Below, one piece after another: positions 15,716 to 25,698 of a DNA stretch of 64,000 nt. Each line of letters starts with the position of its first letter. Within the stretch, counting starts at the first letter, position 1. The DNA lies in assembly GCF_000828055.2 (NCBI RefSeq), contig NZ_CP010523.2, positions 5,146,001 to 5,210,000 on the forward strand, written 5' to 3'. Origin of the DNA: Klebsiella variicola (GTDB taxonomy: Bacteria; Pseudomonadota; Gammaproteobacteria; Enterobacterales; Enterobacteriaceae). Position numbers and translations under genes: made by a program. The notes under the pieces are model-generated. The model did not search any database, was not told the origin of the DNA, and saw nothing but the letters and a program-made list of their open reading frames with translations.

Positions 15716-17974
15716 TCAGAAATGAGTATTAACGCTCATAAAGAAGGTCCGCCCCGACTCGTTATAGGTCTCCGCACCCGCGCCATACAGATAAGCCCCC
15801 GTCGTCGCGTTGCCGGTCGTTTGCGCATTCCCTGCCCGGTAGTGGCGAATATCAAACAGGTTATCTATCCCGCTGGTGAAGCTCAGATTTTTGTTCACAT
15901 CCCAGGTCGCACTGAGGCCGACAATGCTGTATGGGCTGACTTCGTTTAGTTCGCTGCCGCTGACCGCCTCGCCCTTATAATTAAAGCGTTTTGGTTTCTG
16001 TCGACCATACCAGGTAAAGGTGCTCTGCAGGGAGAGATCTTCACGAACCTGCCAGCTCAAAGTCGAGTTCAGGGTAAACTGCGGGATCACTGACAGCCGG
16101 TCGCCTGTCGTCTTATTCTTGCTCTGCAGCATCCATGTCAGGTTATTGCTCCAGTTAACCGTCTCCCCCACCGGAAGATTCAGCGTTCCTTCCAGGCCTT
16201 CCACTAACGCCTTTGGTACGTTTTCCCACTGATAGATATTGGTGGTGCCGTTGCTGGCGGTGCCCACCGCCGCGTACCCTGACTCAATCTTGTTGTGATA
16301 GTCGTTACGGAACCAGGTGATTCCCGCCTGATAGCCATCATGCTTGTACTCAAGACCAATCTCTTTATTAACGCTGGTCTCCGCTTTCAGGTCGCTATTC
16401 CCCATCAGATAGCAGGCGGAACTACTGGCATAACAGCCTTGACCGTTGCTGTAGAGAATATAGTTCGGGTTCAACTGGTAGAGGTTAGGTGCCTTGTAAG
16501 CGCGGGCAATGCCCAGCTTCAGCGTCCAGTCATCCGTCAACTCCTGGGAGAGGTTCAGTGAGGGGCTCCAGTTATTGCCGACGATGCTGTGGTGATCGAA
16601 GCGCAGGGCGGGTGTCAGCATGGTACTGTCCGTTAGCGCCATATTATCTTCGGTAAACAGCGAGAAGATCTCGGCGCTGGAGTACGGGCTACGACCGGTA
16701 GCCGACACACCGTCGATAGTCCCGTAAGAGAGCGCCTGGGTTGTCGATACGCCATCTTTCATCCGCTGCTGATTCCATTCGGTGCCCAGCGTCAGATTCT
16801 GATCGACCCCCAGCGTAAACGGAATATTCACTTCGCTATGTAGCAGGACATCGGCCAGATCGATATCTGAAAACTCGCTACTGGAGAAGATCCCTTCCGT
16901 ACCGCCCGCCAGCCCTTCATTCATTCGCGAGTTACGGGTGTGTTCGTACTGGGCATAGCTGTTGCTGGTCACGCCATTATCCCAGCCGCCGGTCCATGTG
17001 ACGCCGTAAGTTTGCCGGTAGAGACGGTTGGTCTCTTTCCCGTACATACTCTTCACCAACGTACTGGTATTGGTGTTTTGCGTGTCGCCGGCATAGAGGT
17101 TGCCCTGGCGGCTGTAGCCGGCCTCAAACTCCAGGGCCTGCATCGGGGCGAACTCCCAGCGTAGCTTACTGTGAATATCTTTGTTCACCACCCCTTCACG
17201 TCCGGCGGGATAAGAACCGGCGTAGGAACCGGTACGCTCCGCTTCATGCCCGGCGTTAATGTCCTGAGCATCAGCCTGGGTTTTACTCAGATTACCCCAG
17301 AGATTGAAGCTGACACTGTCCGACAGTGGACCATTGAGGCTAAAGTTGGTACGTTTCGTCGCCCCTTCTTTACGGTGCTGCGGAGCATTCATATAGGTAT
17401 TCCACGACCCGTGCCATTCTGGCGTGGTCGGTTTGGTCACGATGTTGACGACCCCGCCCATCGCGCCATTACCATAGCGCGCCGCCGCCGGGCCGCGGAT
17501 CACATCGATATGATCGATCATCTCCGCTGGCACCCAACTGGTATCGCCGCGGGAGTCACGATCGCCGCGCCATCCATACCGCACCGAGTTACGGCTGGTC
17601 ACCGGTTTACCATCGACCAGCACCAGCGTATTCTCGGGCCCCATGCCACGGATATCAATTTGCCGGTTGTTGCCGCGCTGACCACTGGTGGAGTTGCCGG
17701 TCAGGTTTACCCCAGGTTGCGTACGAATTAACTCCGATACATCGCGGGCGGGGGGATGTTTGCGAATCTCCTCTGCGGTAATGGTCGACACGCCCGGTGC
17801 CTGCAGGTTCTGCCTGGCAGCGGTCACCACCATCGTTTCCTCCTGGTTTTCGGCCGTTGGGGTGCTCTTATCGCGCGTCGATTGTTCTGTCATATTCTCT
17901 GCCGCCTGCAGCGGCACGCTACAGGCGAGCAAAGGAATGACGATCCCCAGCGGGAAGTGAGACGTGTATTTCAT
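15716..17974 (-). CDS. TonB-dependent catecholate siderophore receptor (FepA/IroN-like)
   Basis: This 752-residue outer membrane receptor has a signal peptide (MKYTSHFPLG..., cleavage near LQA-AEN), a TonB box (ETMVVTAA), the plug domain with IRGMGPENTLVLVDGKPV and the RGDRDSRGDTSWVPAEMIDHIDVIRGPAAARYGNGAMGG-type core shared by FepA and IroN, and a 22-strand barrel ending in ...VNTHF. The closeness to enterobactin/salmochelin receptors suggests a catecholate ligand. True fepA belongs to the ent-fep cluster, which is absent here, so this is a paralogue. The start at 17974 is chosen for its signal peptide; the frame stays open 49 codons further up. Two Fur boxes lie near 18240-18279. Confidence 0.85.
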   Translation of the reverse strand: MKYTSHFPLGIVIPLLACSVPLQAAENMTEQSTRDKSTPTAENQEETMVVTAARQNLQAPGVSTITAEEIRKHPPARDVSELIRTQPGVNLTGNSTSGQRGNNRQIDIRGMGPENTLVLVDGKPVTSRNSVRYGWRGDRDSRGDTSWVPAEMIDHIDVIRGPAAARYGNGAMGGVVNIVTKPTTPEWHGSWNTYMNAPQHRKEGATKRTNFSLNGPLSDSVSFNLWGNLSKTQADAQDINAGHEAERTGSYAGSYPAGREGVVNKDIHSKLRWEFAPMQALEFEAGYSRQGNLYAGDTQNTNTSTLVKSMYGKETNRLYRQTYGVTWTGGWDNGVTSNSYAQYEHTRNSRMNEGLAGGTEGIFSSSEFSDIDLADVLLHSEVNIPFTLGVDQNLTLGTEWNQQRMKDGVSTTQALSYGTIDGVSATGRSPYSSAEIFSLFTEDNMALTDSTMLTPALRFDHHSIVGNNWSPSLNLSQELTDDWTLKLGIARAYKAPNLYQLNPNYILYSNGQGCYASSSACYLMGNSDLKAETSVNKEIGLEYKHDGYQAGITWFRNDYHNKIESGYAAVGTASNGTTNIYQWENVPKALVEGLEGTLNLPVGETVNWSNNLTWMLQSKNKTTGDRLSVIPQFTLNSTLSWQVREDLSLQSTFTWYGRQKPKRFNYKGEAVSGSELNEVSPYSIVGLSATWDVNKNLSFTSGIDNLFDIRHYRAGNAQTTGNATTGAYLYGAGAETYNESGRTFFMSVNTHF

Positions 17975-18562
17975 AGAATATGCCCTGTTTTCTGTTGCTG
18001 TCGGGCATAACGCCTTCCCCAATTGAAAAAACAATGGGATAAAATACTCGCCTCTGCGCCTCGCCAGATTTTGGCGTAGGTCAGCCCCTTCCCGATAGTC
18101 ATGGGAATAAGAAAACAGCATGAGGCATAATAAAATTAAGTGCCCTGTTTCATCATTAGAGAAAAAGCGCTGCGCGCTATTCTTTGATAGCGTAATCCAG
18201 ACAGCGAATAATAAGAGTAATGTGCTGTGCTACGGTAATAAAAATGAGATTCATTATCAAGATGATAATAATCAATATCGGAGAAAAATAAAATAAACAC
18301 AAATAATCAAACGGTTACAACAAAACAAATGGAGAAGAATAAAATAAAAATATCATCATCATTTTCTATTTATCATTAAAAAAACACATTTCCGCCATAT
18401 TATCTCCATAGTTAAAGTAAAGATAAAAGCACATTAATAGCAAGCGATAGAATGGGAGAAGACTATTTGTCGGCATCGTTATGTTTTTTACGCCCTTGTC
18501 GTGCCCGGCTAACGGCAGCCGTTCTGCTAAAATAATCACATCCCCCTGCGGAGTGTTCCTCC
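17975..18562. other. Receptor-transglycosylase divergent intergenic region
   Basis: The region is AT-rich in its middle (18280-18460). It contains the two Fur boxes at 18240-18258 and 18261-18279, about 270 bases before the receptor start and 285 before the transglycosylase start. A long leader for the receptor is implied. No RNA gene could be recognised. Confidence 0.5.
18240..18279. promoter_or_regulatory. Tandem Fur boxes
   Basis: Two 19-mers, 18240-18258 and 18261-18279, match the GATAATGATAATCATTATC Fur consensus at 15 and 16 of 19 positions by direct alignment. They most likely give iron repression to the TonB-dependent receptor gene. Confidence 0.7.
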
Positions 18563-20143
18563 ATGAACGCCAACTTGCTATCACGCCTGTTTATCGCCTG
18601 GCTCACCTGCCTCGCGGCGCTGTTATTCGCCCCTATCCTGCTTGCGGCGGAGGCGGAAAAAGCGCCGCCAGTCGCAACCGAAGACAATACGCTGTCGATC
18701 CACATCGACGATATGCTGCAGCCATGGAAAGGCGATCTGCCCGGCATGACCGAGCGGCGCACCATTCGGGTATTAACCACCTACAGCAAGACCTTCTTTT
18801 TTATTGATAAAGGCACTCAGCGCGGAGCAACCCACGATATCTTTATGGCGCTGGAAAACGATCTGAATAAGCAGTTGGCGAAGGATAAAAAGCTCAAACA
18901 GCGCCACCTGAAGCTGCATATCGTTTTTGTGCCGGTCAGCCGGGATAATCTCTTTATCGCGCTTAATGAAGGTAAAGGCGATATTGCGGCTGCCAATCTG
19001 ACCATCACGCCCTCGCGGGAAGCCCAGGTCGATTTCGCCCAGCCGCTCTACAGCAACGTGAAAGAATTACTGATCTCCGGGCCGGCATCGCCGAAGATCG
19101 ACAGCCTGGAGCAGCTCTCCGGCCAAACCGTCTTTGTTCGCCGCTCCTCCAGCTATTACGAGAGTCTGCAGGCGCTGAATGCCCGATTTGCCAGTGAGTC
19201 GCGGCCGCCGGTTATCCTGGAGGCAGCGCCGGAAGCGCTGGAGGATGAAGATCTGCTGGAAATGCTCAACGCCGGGCTGATTCCGCTGATCGTCGTCGAT
19301 CAACACAAAGCCGTTTTCTGGAAACAGGTGTTTCCGAAAATTCAGATCCATGACAACGTGGTGCTGCGCGACGGCGGCAACATTGCCTGGGCGGTACGCA
19401 AAGACAGCCCGCAGCTGCTGGCGGTGCTAAACAACTTCGTCAAAAAGAATCGTCAGGGCACCACGCTGGGTAATACCCTCCTGCTGCGTTACCTGAAAAA
19501 TGCCAAATATGTCAAAAATGCCGCCGCGAGTAAGGAAAGGCGCAAGTTCCTCGCCATGGTGGAAGTCTTCCGCAAATATGGCGATCGCTACGATGTCGAC
19601 TGGCTGCTGATGGCGGCCCAGGGGTACCAGGAATCGCGACTGAACCAGTCGGTGCGAAGCCACGTCGGCGCCGTCGGGGTAATGCAGGTGATGCCCAGCA
19701 CCGGAAAAGAGCTGAAAGTGGGCGATATTAAACAGCTGGATCCCAACATCCATGCTGGCGTGAAATACATGCGCTGGATGATAGATCGCTACTATGCTGA
19801 TGAGCCCATGACCCGGCTCGATAAGGCGCTGTTTGCCTTTGCCTCCTATAACGCGGGTCCGGCGCGTATCGCCCGCCTGCGCACCATGACTAAACAGCGA
19901 GGATTTGACCCGAACGTCTGGTTCGGTAATGTCGAAAATCTGGCGGCAGAAAAAATTGGCGCCGAGACGGTCACCTACGTCAGTAATATCTATAAGTATT
20001 ACATCGCCTATCGGCTGATCGTCGATGATATGGCCCGCAAACAGAAAGCGACGGCCGCGCCGCGACAGGAGCCAGCAGCAGAGCCAGTGAAACCGCAGCC
20101 CAGCGTGGCGACGCCGGAGACCGCTCAGGCGCCCTCTGCCTGA
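18563..20143 (+). CDS. MltF-like membrane-bound lytic transglycosylase
   Basis: The 526-residue protein has an N-terminal signal or anchor sequence (about residues 1-29), a bacterial solute-binding protein family 3 domain (about 65-330) and a C-terminal SLT transglycosylase domain with the catalytic glutamate E357 in QGYQESRLNQ, followed by the GVMQVMPST and ASYNAGPARI motifs. This is the MltF architecture. A proline- and alanine-rich tail of about 35 residues ends it. It would cleave peptidoglycan in the periplasm. Standard mltF in enteric bacteria lies near purL and tadA, so this is probably a second MltF-type enzyme. It stands alone, convergent with ssb, sharing the terminator at 20214-20242. 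Confidence 0.85.
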   Translation: MNANLLSRLFIAWLTCLAALLFAPILLAAEAEKAPPVATEDNTLSIHIDDMLQPWKGDLPGMTERRTIRVLTTYSKTFFFIDKGTQRGATHDIFMALENDLNKQLAKDKKLKQRHLKLHIVFVPVSRDNLFIALNEGKGDIAAANLTITPSREAQVDFAQPLYSNVKELLISGPASPKIDSLEQLSGQTVFVRRSSSYYESLQALNARFASESRPPVILEAAPEALEDEDLLEMLNAGLIPLIVVDQHKAVFWKQVFPKIQIHDNVVLRDGGNIAWAVRKDSPQLLAVLNNFVKKNRQGTTLGNTLLLRYLKNAKYVKNAAASKERRKFLAMVEVFRKYGDRYDVDWLLMAAQGYQESRLNQSVRSHVGAVGVMQVMPSTGKELKVGDIKQLDPNIHAGVKYMRWMIDRYYADEPMTRLDKALFAFASYNAGPARIARLRTMTKQRGFDPNVWFGNVENLAAEKIGAETVTYVSNIYKYYIAYRLIVDDMARKQKATAAPRQEPAAEPVKPQPSVATPETAQAPSA

Positions 20144-20213
20144 AACGCTCGTCGCCGCAGGTTAAAAACCGGTTCTGACACGGTGGCGCAGAAAAAATGC
20201 TGAAAGGATAAAG

Positions 20214-20242
20214 AAAAAGCCCCGGCGAAACCGGGGCTTTTT
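20214..20242. terminator. Bidirectional terminator, transglycosylase / ssb
   Basis: AAAAAGCCCCGG (20214-20225) and CCGGGGCTTTTT (20231-20242) form a 12-bp stem with a GAAA-type loop and T runs on both strands. Confidence 0.9.
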
Positions 20243-20279
20243 GTATTTTACGGCGCAGGCAACGCGTTTAAGGCAAGCC

Positions 20280-20807
20280 TTAAAACGGGATGTCGTCGTC
20301 GAAGTCCATCGGCGGTTCGTTAGAAGAAGGCGCTGCCGGGGCCTGCTGCTGCGGACGGGACTGTGCGCCGCCGCTGAACTGGTTGCCGCCCTGCGGCTGC
20401 TGAGGCTGACCCCAACCGCCCTGCTGCTGGCCGCCGCCTGCCGGCGCGCCGCCACCCTGACGGCCGCCCAGCATCTGCATGGTGCCGCCAACGTTAACCA
20501 CGACTTCGGTGGTGTATTTCTCCTGACCGGATTGATCGGTCCACTTGCGGGTACGCAGCTGGCCTTCGATATATACCTGAGAGCCTTTGCGCAGATACTC
20601 GCCAGCGACTTCCGCCAGTTTGCCGAACAGCACAACGCGGTGCCACTCGGTCTGCTCTTTCATTTCGCCGGTCTGCTTGTCACGCCAGGATTCGGAAGTT
20701 GCCAGCGTGAAGTTGGCGACAGCGCCGCCACTTGGCATGTAGCGTACTTCCGGGTCCTGCCCCAGATTACCGACGAGAATCACCTTGTTTACGCCTCTGC
20801 TGGCCAT
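20280..20807 (-). CDS. ssb: Single-stranded DNA-binding protein
   Basis: The 175-residue protein has the N-terminal OB fold ([27 protein letters not shown] through the TEVVV strand, residues 1-112), a glycine- and glutamine-rich flexible linker, and the conserved acidic tip DFDDDIPF that recruits partner proteins. It coats single-stranded DNA as a tetramer in replication, repair and recombination. It is divergent from uvrA, with the shared LexA box at 20954-20973 in between, as in E. coli. Length and ends match the family exactly. Confidence 0.98.
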   Translation of the reverse strand: MASRGVNKVILVGNLGQDPEVRYMPSGGAVANFTLATSESWRDKQTGEMKEQTEWHRVVLFGKLAEVAGEYLRKGSQVYIEGQLRTRKWTDQSGQEKYTTEVVVNVGGTMQMLGGRQGGGAPAGGGQQQGGWGQPQQPQGGNQFSGGAQSRPQQQAPAAPSSNEPPMDFDDDIPF

Positions 20808-20953
20808 GTTCGTGTCTCCTGAATACGTTTCTTAATAGTTTAAACGCGCGAGTGTACCATTTCCACGTAGCATTTTGATAGCTGCGAGGCTGATTCCAGA
20901 GATAGCACTCGTACAAGACATTGTTGCACACTCCCCCTGAATTTGCATTCCGA

Positions 20954-20973
20954 TACTGTATATTCATTCAGGT
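20954..20973. promoter_or_regulatory. LexA (SOS) box of uvrA/ssb
   Basis: TACTGTATATTCATTCAGGT has the CTG-N10-CAG core (20956-20971) and corresponds to the known E. coli uvrA SOS box. It gives damage induction of uvrA and partly of ssb. Confidence 0.92.
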
Positions 20974-21058
20974 TAAATTGTGTCATAATTAGCCGTTTCT
21001 GCCGTTTGTCCTTCAAGCAAACCAGGCAATCCGTGTATCTACCTACCGGGAAAGGTGA

Positions 21059-23884
21059 ATGGATAAGATCGAAGTTCGGGGCGCCCGCACCCATAATCTC
21101 AAAAACATCAACCTCGTTATCCCGCGCGACAAACTCATTGTCGTCACCGGGCTTTCCGGGTCTGGCAAATCTTCACTCGCTTTCGACACCCTGTATGCCG
21201 AAGGCCAGCGTCGCTACGTCGAATCGCTCTCCGCCTATGCGCGACAGTTCCTGTCGCTGATGGAGAAGCCGGACGTCGACCATATCGAAGGGCTGTCGCC
21301 GGCGATTTCCATCGAACAGAAATCAACCTCTCACAACCCCCGTTCGACGGTGGGTACCATTACCGAAATTCACGACTACCTGCGTCTGCTGTACGCCCGC
21401 GTCGGTGAACCGCGCTGTCCGGATCACGACGTGCCGCTGGCGGCGCAAACCGTCAGCCAGATGGTCGATAACGTCCTCGCGCAGCCGGAAGGCCTGCGCC
21501 TGATGCTGCTGGCGCCCATTATTAAAGAGCGTAAAGGCGAGCACACCAAAACCCTGGAAAACCTCGCCAGCCAGGGCTACATCCGCGCGCGGATCGACGG
21601 CGAAGTCTGCGATCTTTCGGATCCGCCGAAGCTGGAGCTGCAGAAGAAGCACACCATCGAGGTGGTCATCGACCGCTTTAAGGTGCGCGACGATCTGGCG
21701 CAGCGCCTGGCCGAGTCGTTCGAAACCGCGCTGGAGCTCTCCGGCGGTACCGCCATTGTGGCCAATATGGATGATGAAAAAGCGGAAGAACTGCTGTTTT
21801 CCGCTAACTTCGCCTGCCCGATCTGCGGCTATAGCATGCGCGAGCTGGAGCCGCGCCTGTTCTCCTTCAACAACCCGGCGGGCGCCTGCCCGACCTGCGA
21901 CGGCCTCGGCGTTCAGCAATATTTCGATCCCGACCGCGTGGTGCAGAATCCGGAGCTGTCGCTGGCGGGCGGCGCCATCCGCGGCTGGGATCGCCGCAAC
22001 TTCTACTACTTCCAGATGCTGAAGTCGCTGGCGGAGCACTATAAATTCGACGTCGAAGCGCCGTGGGGCACCCTCAGCGCCAGCGTGCAGAAAGTGGTCC
22101 TGTACGGTTCCGGTAAAGAGAATATTGAATTCAAATACATGAACGATCGCGGCGACACCTCGGTACGTCGTCACCCGTTCGAAGGCGTGCTGCACAATAT
22201 GGAGCGCCGTTACAAAGAGACGGAATCCAGCGCCGTGCGCGAAGAGCTGGCGAAATTCATCAGCAACCGCCCATGCGCCAGCTGTGACGGCACGCGGCTG
22301 CGTCGTGAAGCGCGCCACGTGTTTGTAGAGAACACCCCGCTGCCGACCATTTCCGATATGAGCATCGGCCACGCGATGGACTTCTTCAACAACCTGAAGC
22401 TCTCCGGCCAGCGGGCGCAAATCGCTGAGAAAGTGCTGAAAGAGATCGGCGATCGCCTGAAGTTCCTTGTCAACGTCGGTCTGAACTATCTGACGCTTTC
22501 CCGTTCGGCGGAAACGCTCTCCGGCGGCGAAGCCCAGCGTATCCGTCTGGCGAGCCAGATTGGCGCCGGGCTGGTTGGTGTGATGTACGTGCTGGATGAG
22601 CCTTCTATCGGCCTGCACCAGCGCGATAACGAACGCCTGCTGGGTACCCTGATCCATCTGCGTAATTTAGGCAACACGGTGATCGTCGTTGAGCATGACG
22701 AAGACGCGATTCGCGCCGCCGACCATGTGATCGATATCGGCCCTGGCGCTGGGGTCCACGGCGGCCAGGTGGTGGCCGAAGGGCCACTGGACGCCATTAT
22801 GGCGGTACCAGAATCCCTCACCGGGCAGTTCATGAGCGGTAAGCGCAAAATCGAAGTGCCGAAACAGCGCGTACCCGCCAATCCGGAAAAAGTGCTGAAA
22901 CTGACCGGCGCGCGCGGCAACAACCTGAAGGATGTGACGCTGACCCTGCCGGTCGGTCTGTTTACCTGCATTACCGGCGTTTCCGGCTCGGGTAAATCGA
23001 CGCTGATTAACGACACCCTGTTCCCGATTGCTCAGCGCCAGCTTAACGGCGCGACCATCGCCGAACCGGCGCCGTATCGCGATATCCAGGGGCTGGAGCA
23101 CTTCGATAAAGTGATCGATATCGACCAGAGCCCGATCGGCCGTACGCCGCGCTCCAACCCGGCGACCTATACCGGGGTGTTTACGCCGGTGCGCGAACTG
23201 TTCGCCGGGGTGCCGGAATCACGTTCACGCGGCTATACGCCAGGGCGCTTTAGTTTTAACGTTCGCGGCGGGCGCTGTGAAGCCTGCCAGGGTGATGGCG
23301 TCATTAAGGTTGAGATGCACTTCCTGCCGGATATCTATGTGCCGTGCGACCAGTGCAAAGGCAAACGCTATAACCGCGAAACGCTGGAGATTAAGTACAA
23401 GGGTAAGACCATCCACGAAGTGCTGGATATGACCATTGAAGAGGCGCGTGAATTCTTTGATGCCGTACCGGCGCTGGCGCGTAAGCTGCAAACCCTGATG
23501 GACGTCGGCCTGACCTATATCCGTCTCGGCCAGTCGGCGACGACGCTGTCCGGCGGCGAGGCGCAGCGCGTGAAGCTGGCGCGCGAACTCTCCAAACGCG
23601 GTACCGGCCAGACGCTGTATATCCTCGATGAGCCGACCACGGGTCTGCACTTCGCCGATATTCAGCAGTTGCTGGAAGTGCTGCATCAGCTGCGCGATCA
23701 GGGCAATACCATCGTGGTGATTGAGCATAACCTCGATGTGATTAAAACTGCCGACTGGATTGTCGATCTGGGTCCGGAAGGCGGTAGCGGCGGCGGCGAA
23801 ATACTGGTCTCCGGTACACCTGAGACCGTCGCCGAGTGCGAAGCCTCGCACACCGCGCGCTTCCTGAAGCCGATGCTGAAATAA
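21059..23884 (+). CDS. uvrA: Excinuclease ABC subunit A
   Basis: The 941-residue UvrA has two ABC ATPase modules: Walker [10 protein letters not shown] (residues 31-39) and GVSGSGKST (about 640), with two LSGGEAQR signatures. Both zinc modules are intact (CPICGY...CPTCDG and CEACQGDG...CDQCKGKR). It forms the damage-recognition complex with UvrB in nucleotide excision repair. AAAGGTGA precedes the ATG. The SOS box lies about 90 bases upstream. The gene ends one base before the convergent yjbR stop, so the two 3' ends abut without a visible terminator. Confidence 0.98.
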   Translation: MDKIEVRGARTHNLKNINLVIPRDKLIVVTGLSGSGKSSLAFDTLYAEGQRRYVESLSAYARQFLSLMEKPDVDHIEGLSPAISIEQKSTSHNPRSTVGTITEIHDYLRLLYARVGEPRCPDHDVPLAAQTVSQMVDNVLAQPEGLRLMLLAPIIKERKGEHTKTLENLASQGYIRARIDGEVCDLSDPPKLELQKKHTIEVVIDRFKVRDDLAQRLAESFETALELSGGTAIVANMDDEKAEELLFSANFACPICGYSMRELEPRLFSFNNPAGACPTCDGLGVQQYFDPDRVVQNPELSLAGGAIRGWDRRNFYYFQMLKSLAEHYKFDVEAPWGTLSASVQKVVLYGSGKENIEFKYMNDRGDTSVRRHPFEGVLHNMERRYKETESSAVREELAKFISNRPCASCDGTRLRREARHVFVENTPLPTISDMSIGHAMDFFNNLKLSGQRAQIAEKVLKEIGDRLKFLVNVGLNYLTLSRSAETLSGGEAQRIRLASQIGAGLVGVMYVLDEPSIGLHQRDNERLLGTLIHLRNLGNTVIVVEHDEDAIRAADHVIDIGPGAGVHGGQVVAEGPLDAIMAVPESLTGQFMSGKRKIEVPKQRVPANPEKVLKLTGARGNNLKDVTLTLPVGLFTCITGVSGSGKSTLINDTLFPIAQRQLNGATIAEPAPYRDIQGLEHFDKVIDIDQSPIGRTPRSNPATYTGVFTPVRELFAGVPESRSRGYTPGRFSFNVRGGRCEACQGDGVIKVEMHFLPDIYVPCDQCKGKRYNRETLEIKYKGKTIHEVLDMTIEEAREFFDAVPALARKLQTLMDVGLTYIRLGQSATTLSGGEAQRVKLARELSKRGTGQTLYILDEPTTGLHFADIQQLLEVLHQLRDQGNTIVVIEHNLDVIKTADWIVDLGPEGGSGGGEILVSGTPETVAECEASHTARFLKPMLK

Positions 23885-24241
23885 TTAGCGGGATAGCTGC
23901 TGCCGGACCGACTCCGGCAGCATTTTCACCGCCTGCTGGTAAGATGCATCGACCAGGTAGTAGATTTGCGAATCCGGCAGCGAGCCATCCAGAAAGACGG
24001 TGCTCCAGTGCGCTTTATTGAGATGCTTGCTGGGCCGGACATCGCGATGCTGCTCTCGCAGCAGCTCCGCCAGTTCCGGGCTCGCTTTCAGCGCGACCGC
24101 CGGCCGCTGGTCCTCCACTTCCTTCACCATGGCAAACAGCACGTCCGAGACTTTGATCTGCGTGGCTTTCCAGTCGCTATGGACGCTCTGCTCCGCTCCC
24201 GGTTTCGCCATGCAGTACTGCAATAACTCCGAAATTGTCAT
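23885..24241 (-). CDS. yjbR: MmcQ/YjbR family protein
   Basis: This 118-residue protein belongs to the MmcQ/YjbR family, which has a CyaY-like double-wing fold. The family features WKATQIKVSDVLFAMV and HLNKAHWSTVFLDGSLPDSQIYYLVDASYQQ are present. DNA binding has been proposed for the family; its role is not established. It follows yjbQ by three bases, and the order yjbQ-yjbR is conserved with E. coli. Its stop abuts that of uvrA. Confidence 0.9.
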   Translation of the reverse strand: MTISELLQYCMAKPGAEQSVHSDWKATQIKVSDVLFAMVKEVEDQRPAVALKASPELAELLREQHRDVRPSKHLNKAHWSTVFLDGSLPDSQIYYLVDASYQQAVKMLPESVRQQLSR

Positions 24242-24244
24242 CTT

Positions 24245-24661
24245 TTATTCCCCCATGAGCGTCGCAACGATGTGCCGCGAACCGCCGTGTATCCGATGCT
24301 CCCCCAGCCAGATGCCCTGCCAGGTTCCCAGCCTGACGCGCCCGTCCTCGACCGGCAGCATCAGCGACACGCCAAGCATCGATGATTTGATGTGCGAAGG
24401 CATATCGTCAGGACCTTCATAATCATGTTCGTACGGCGCATTGTCCGGCACGGCGTTGAGAAAATACTGCTCCATGTCATAGCGGACGGTGGGATCGCAG
24501 TTTTCGTTGAGCGTCAGGGAAGCGGAAGTATGCTGGAGCAGGAGGTGCAGCAGGCCAACCTTCACCCCGGACAGCCCGCGAATCTGACCGAGGACCTCAT
24601 CGGTGACCAGATGAAAACCGCGGGATTTTGGCCCAAGCGTCAGGGTTTGCTGATACCACAT
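24245..24661 (-). CDS. yjbQ: YjbQ family (UPF0047) protein
   Basis: The 138-residue YjbQ belongs to UPF0047, small barrel-like trimeric proteins with weak thiamine-phosphate-synthase activity reported for some members. The conserved [21 protein letters not shown] and [12 protein letters not shown] segments, with the histidine/glutamate putative active site, are present. E. coli members begin MWYQ, so the start is placed at 24661; an extra ATG occurs one codon upstream. It is the first gene of a two-gene operon with yjbR. Physiological role unknown. Confidence 0.9.
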   Translation of the reverse strand: MWYQQTLTLGPKSRGFHLVTDEVLGQIRGLSGVKVGLLHLLLQHTSASLTLNENCDPTVRYDMEQYFLNAVPDNAPYEHDYEGPDDMPSHIKSSMLGVSLMLPVEDGRVRLGTWQGIWLGEHRIHGGSRHIVATLMGE

Positions 24662-24743
24662 CATCGACTCCTTTTGCGAATGAATCCTTCTAAGTGTGCA
24701 GCAATACGTGAAAAGGTAAAACCTTCCACCCCTGATTTTGCAT

Positions 24744-24773
24744 AAAAAAACGGCAGCGCTACCGCTGCCGTTT
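24744..24773 (-). terminator. Terminator of aphA
   Basis: On the minus strand CGGCAGCG and CGCTGCCG (24763-24770 and 24751-24758) form a stem followed by TTTTTTT. Confidence 0.85.
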
Positions 24774-24791
24774 ATCGCGTTCAGGCGATCG

Positions 24792-25505
24792 TCAGTATTC
24801 GGAATTGACGATCACTTCTTCGCCCAGCGCCCCGGCCATCGGCAGCGGCTTATAGGAGGAGTTGGCGGCCCGCAGCACGCGGATCCCACGGGCGCCGGCC
24901 TCACGGGCAGCGGTGATGTCGTTATCCGAATCGCCGTAGAAAACCTTTATCTGCTTCGCCTGCAGCCACTGGGTCTTGGTGTTCTGGCCAGGCTTATCAC
25001 CGGCGAAAATCACCGGATTCATATTGGCGGCCGGAATGAGAAAATCATCCTGCAGGGTTTTAGAAACGGTTTCTGTTTTGGTCTGGCTGCGGCCGGTGAC
25101 GAACCAAATGCTGTCCCCACGCTTCACATGCATCGCAATCAGCTGGCGCGCCACCTCTTTCGGCATGCTGAATTCATCCCAGCCGTTGTTCATTTTTTCC
25201 CAGAACTGCGGGTTTTTCAGGTAATCCTCACTGCCGGGGGAGAAAGTTTTTTGCCCGCGCCAGAAGCCCGGACTGGAGAAGAGGACGGTGTCATCGATAT
25301 CAAAACCGACGGCCATCGGCGGCCGCCCCAGCAGGCTGTTCTCGATTTGCGCCACCGAAACCCAGTGGATCGGCGCCTGCTCGGCCAGCTGGGCCACATT
25401 GGTGCCCACCCACAGCGGCTGTGGCGTGGAGGCGCGCGCCACAACGGCGCTGTTCAGCGTGAACAAAAGAGAAGCCGCCGCAAAGGCGAGAGTAAGTTTG
25501 CGCAT
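24792..25505 (-). CDS. aphA: Class B acid phosphatase
   Basis: The 237-residue enzyme has a signal peptide ([15 protein letters not shown]..., cleavage near ARA-STP) and the haloacid-dehalogenase class B motif FDIDDTVLF with the nucleophilic aspartate, then FVTGRS and YGDSDNDI that complete the active site. AphA is a periplasmic homotetrameric Mg-dependent phosphatase and phosphotransferase acting on nucleotides and small organic phosphates. The start at 25505 gives the standard length. It is a single-gene unit ended by the hairpin at 24744-24773. Confidence 0.96.
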   Translation of the reverse strand: MRKLTLAFAAASLLFTLNSAVVARASTPQPLWVGTNVAQLAEQAPIHWVSVAQIENSLLGRPPMAVGFDIDDTVLFSSPGFWRGQKTFSPGSEDYLKNPQFWEKMNNGWDEFSMPKEVARQLIAMHVKRGDSIWFVTGRSQTKTETVSKTLQDDFLIPAANMNPVIFAGDKPGQNTKTQWLQAKQIKVFYGDSDNDITAAREAGARGIRVLRAANSSYKPLPMAGALGEEVIVNSEY

Positions 25506-25651
25506 ATTTATCCCTAAATCTATCAATCATTATTATTTTTAATAATGTGCATGCTTAGCAACGCCCCGACCTTACCCGCCGATCGCGTGGATGAAAAGCC
25601 TTTTTCGCGTAGATGTCATAGAAAAAGAGGATGATCACAATCAGAGAGGAG

Positions 25652-25683
25652 GTTGCCGCTGCCCGTTGACCGGCAGCGGCAAC
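25652..25683 (-). terminator. Hairpin after tyrB
   Basis: GTTGCCGCTGCC and GGCAGCGGCAAC form a perfect 12-bp stem over 8 bases. No T run follows on the minus strand, so it may stabilise the 3' end rather than terminate. Confidence 0.5.
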
Positions 25684-25698
25684 CCACTGGAGAGCGGC

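Noticed and set aside
15716..17974. Naming the receptor fepA or iroN
   Set aside because: It resembles both, but neither the enterobactin nor the salmochelin genes are nearby, so a symbol would be a guess.
18366..18584. 72-codon frame on the minus strand between Fur boxes and the transglycosylase
   Set aside because: It overlaps the start of the transglycosylase gene, has no ribosome site and no family resemblance.
21323..22657. 444-codon open frame on the minus strand
   Set aside because: It lies wholly antisense to uvrA, is low in complexity and rich in R, H, Q and A, as expected from the complement of a GC-rich gene.
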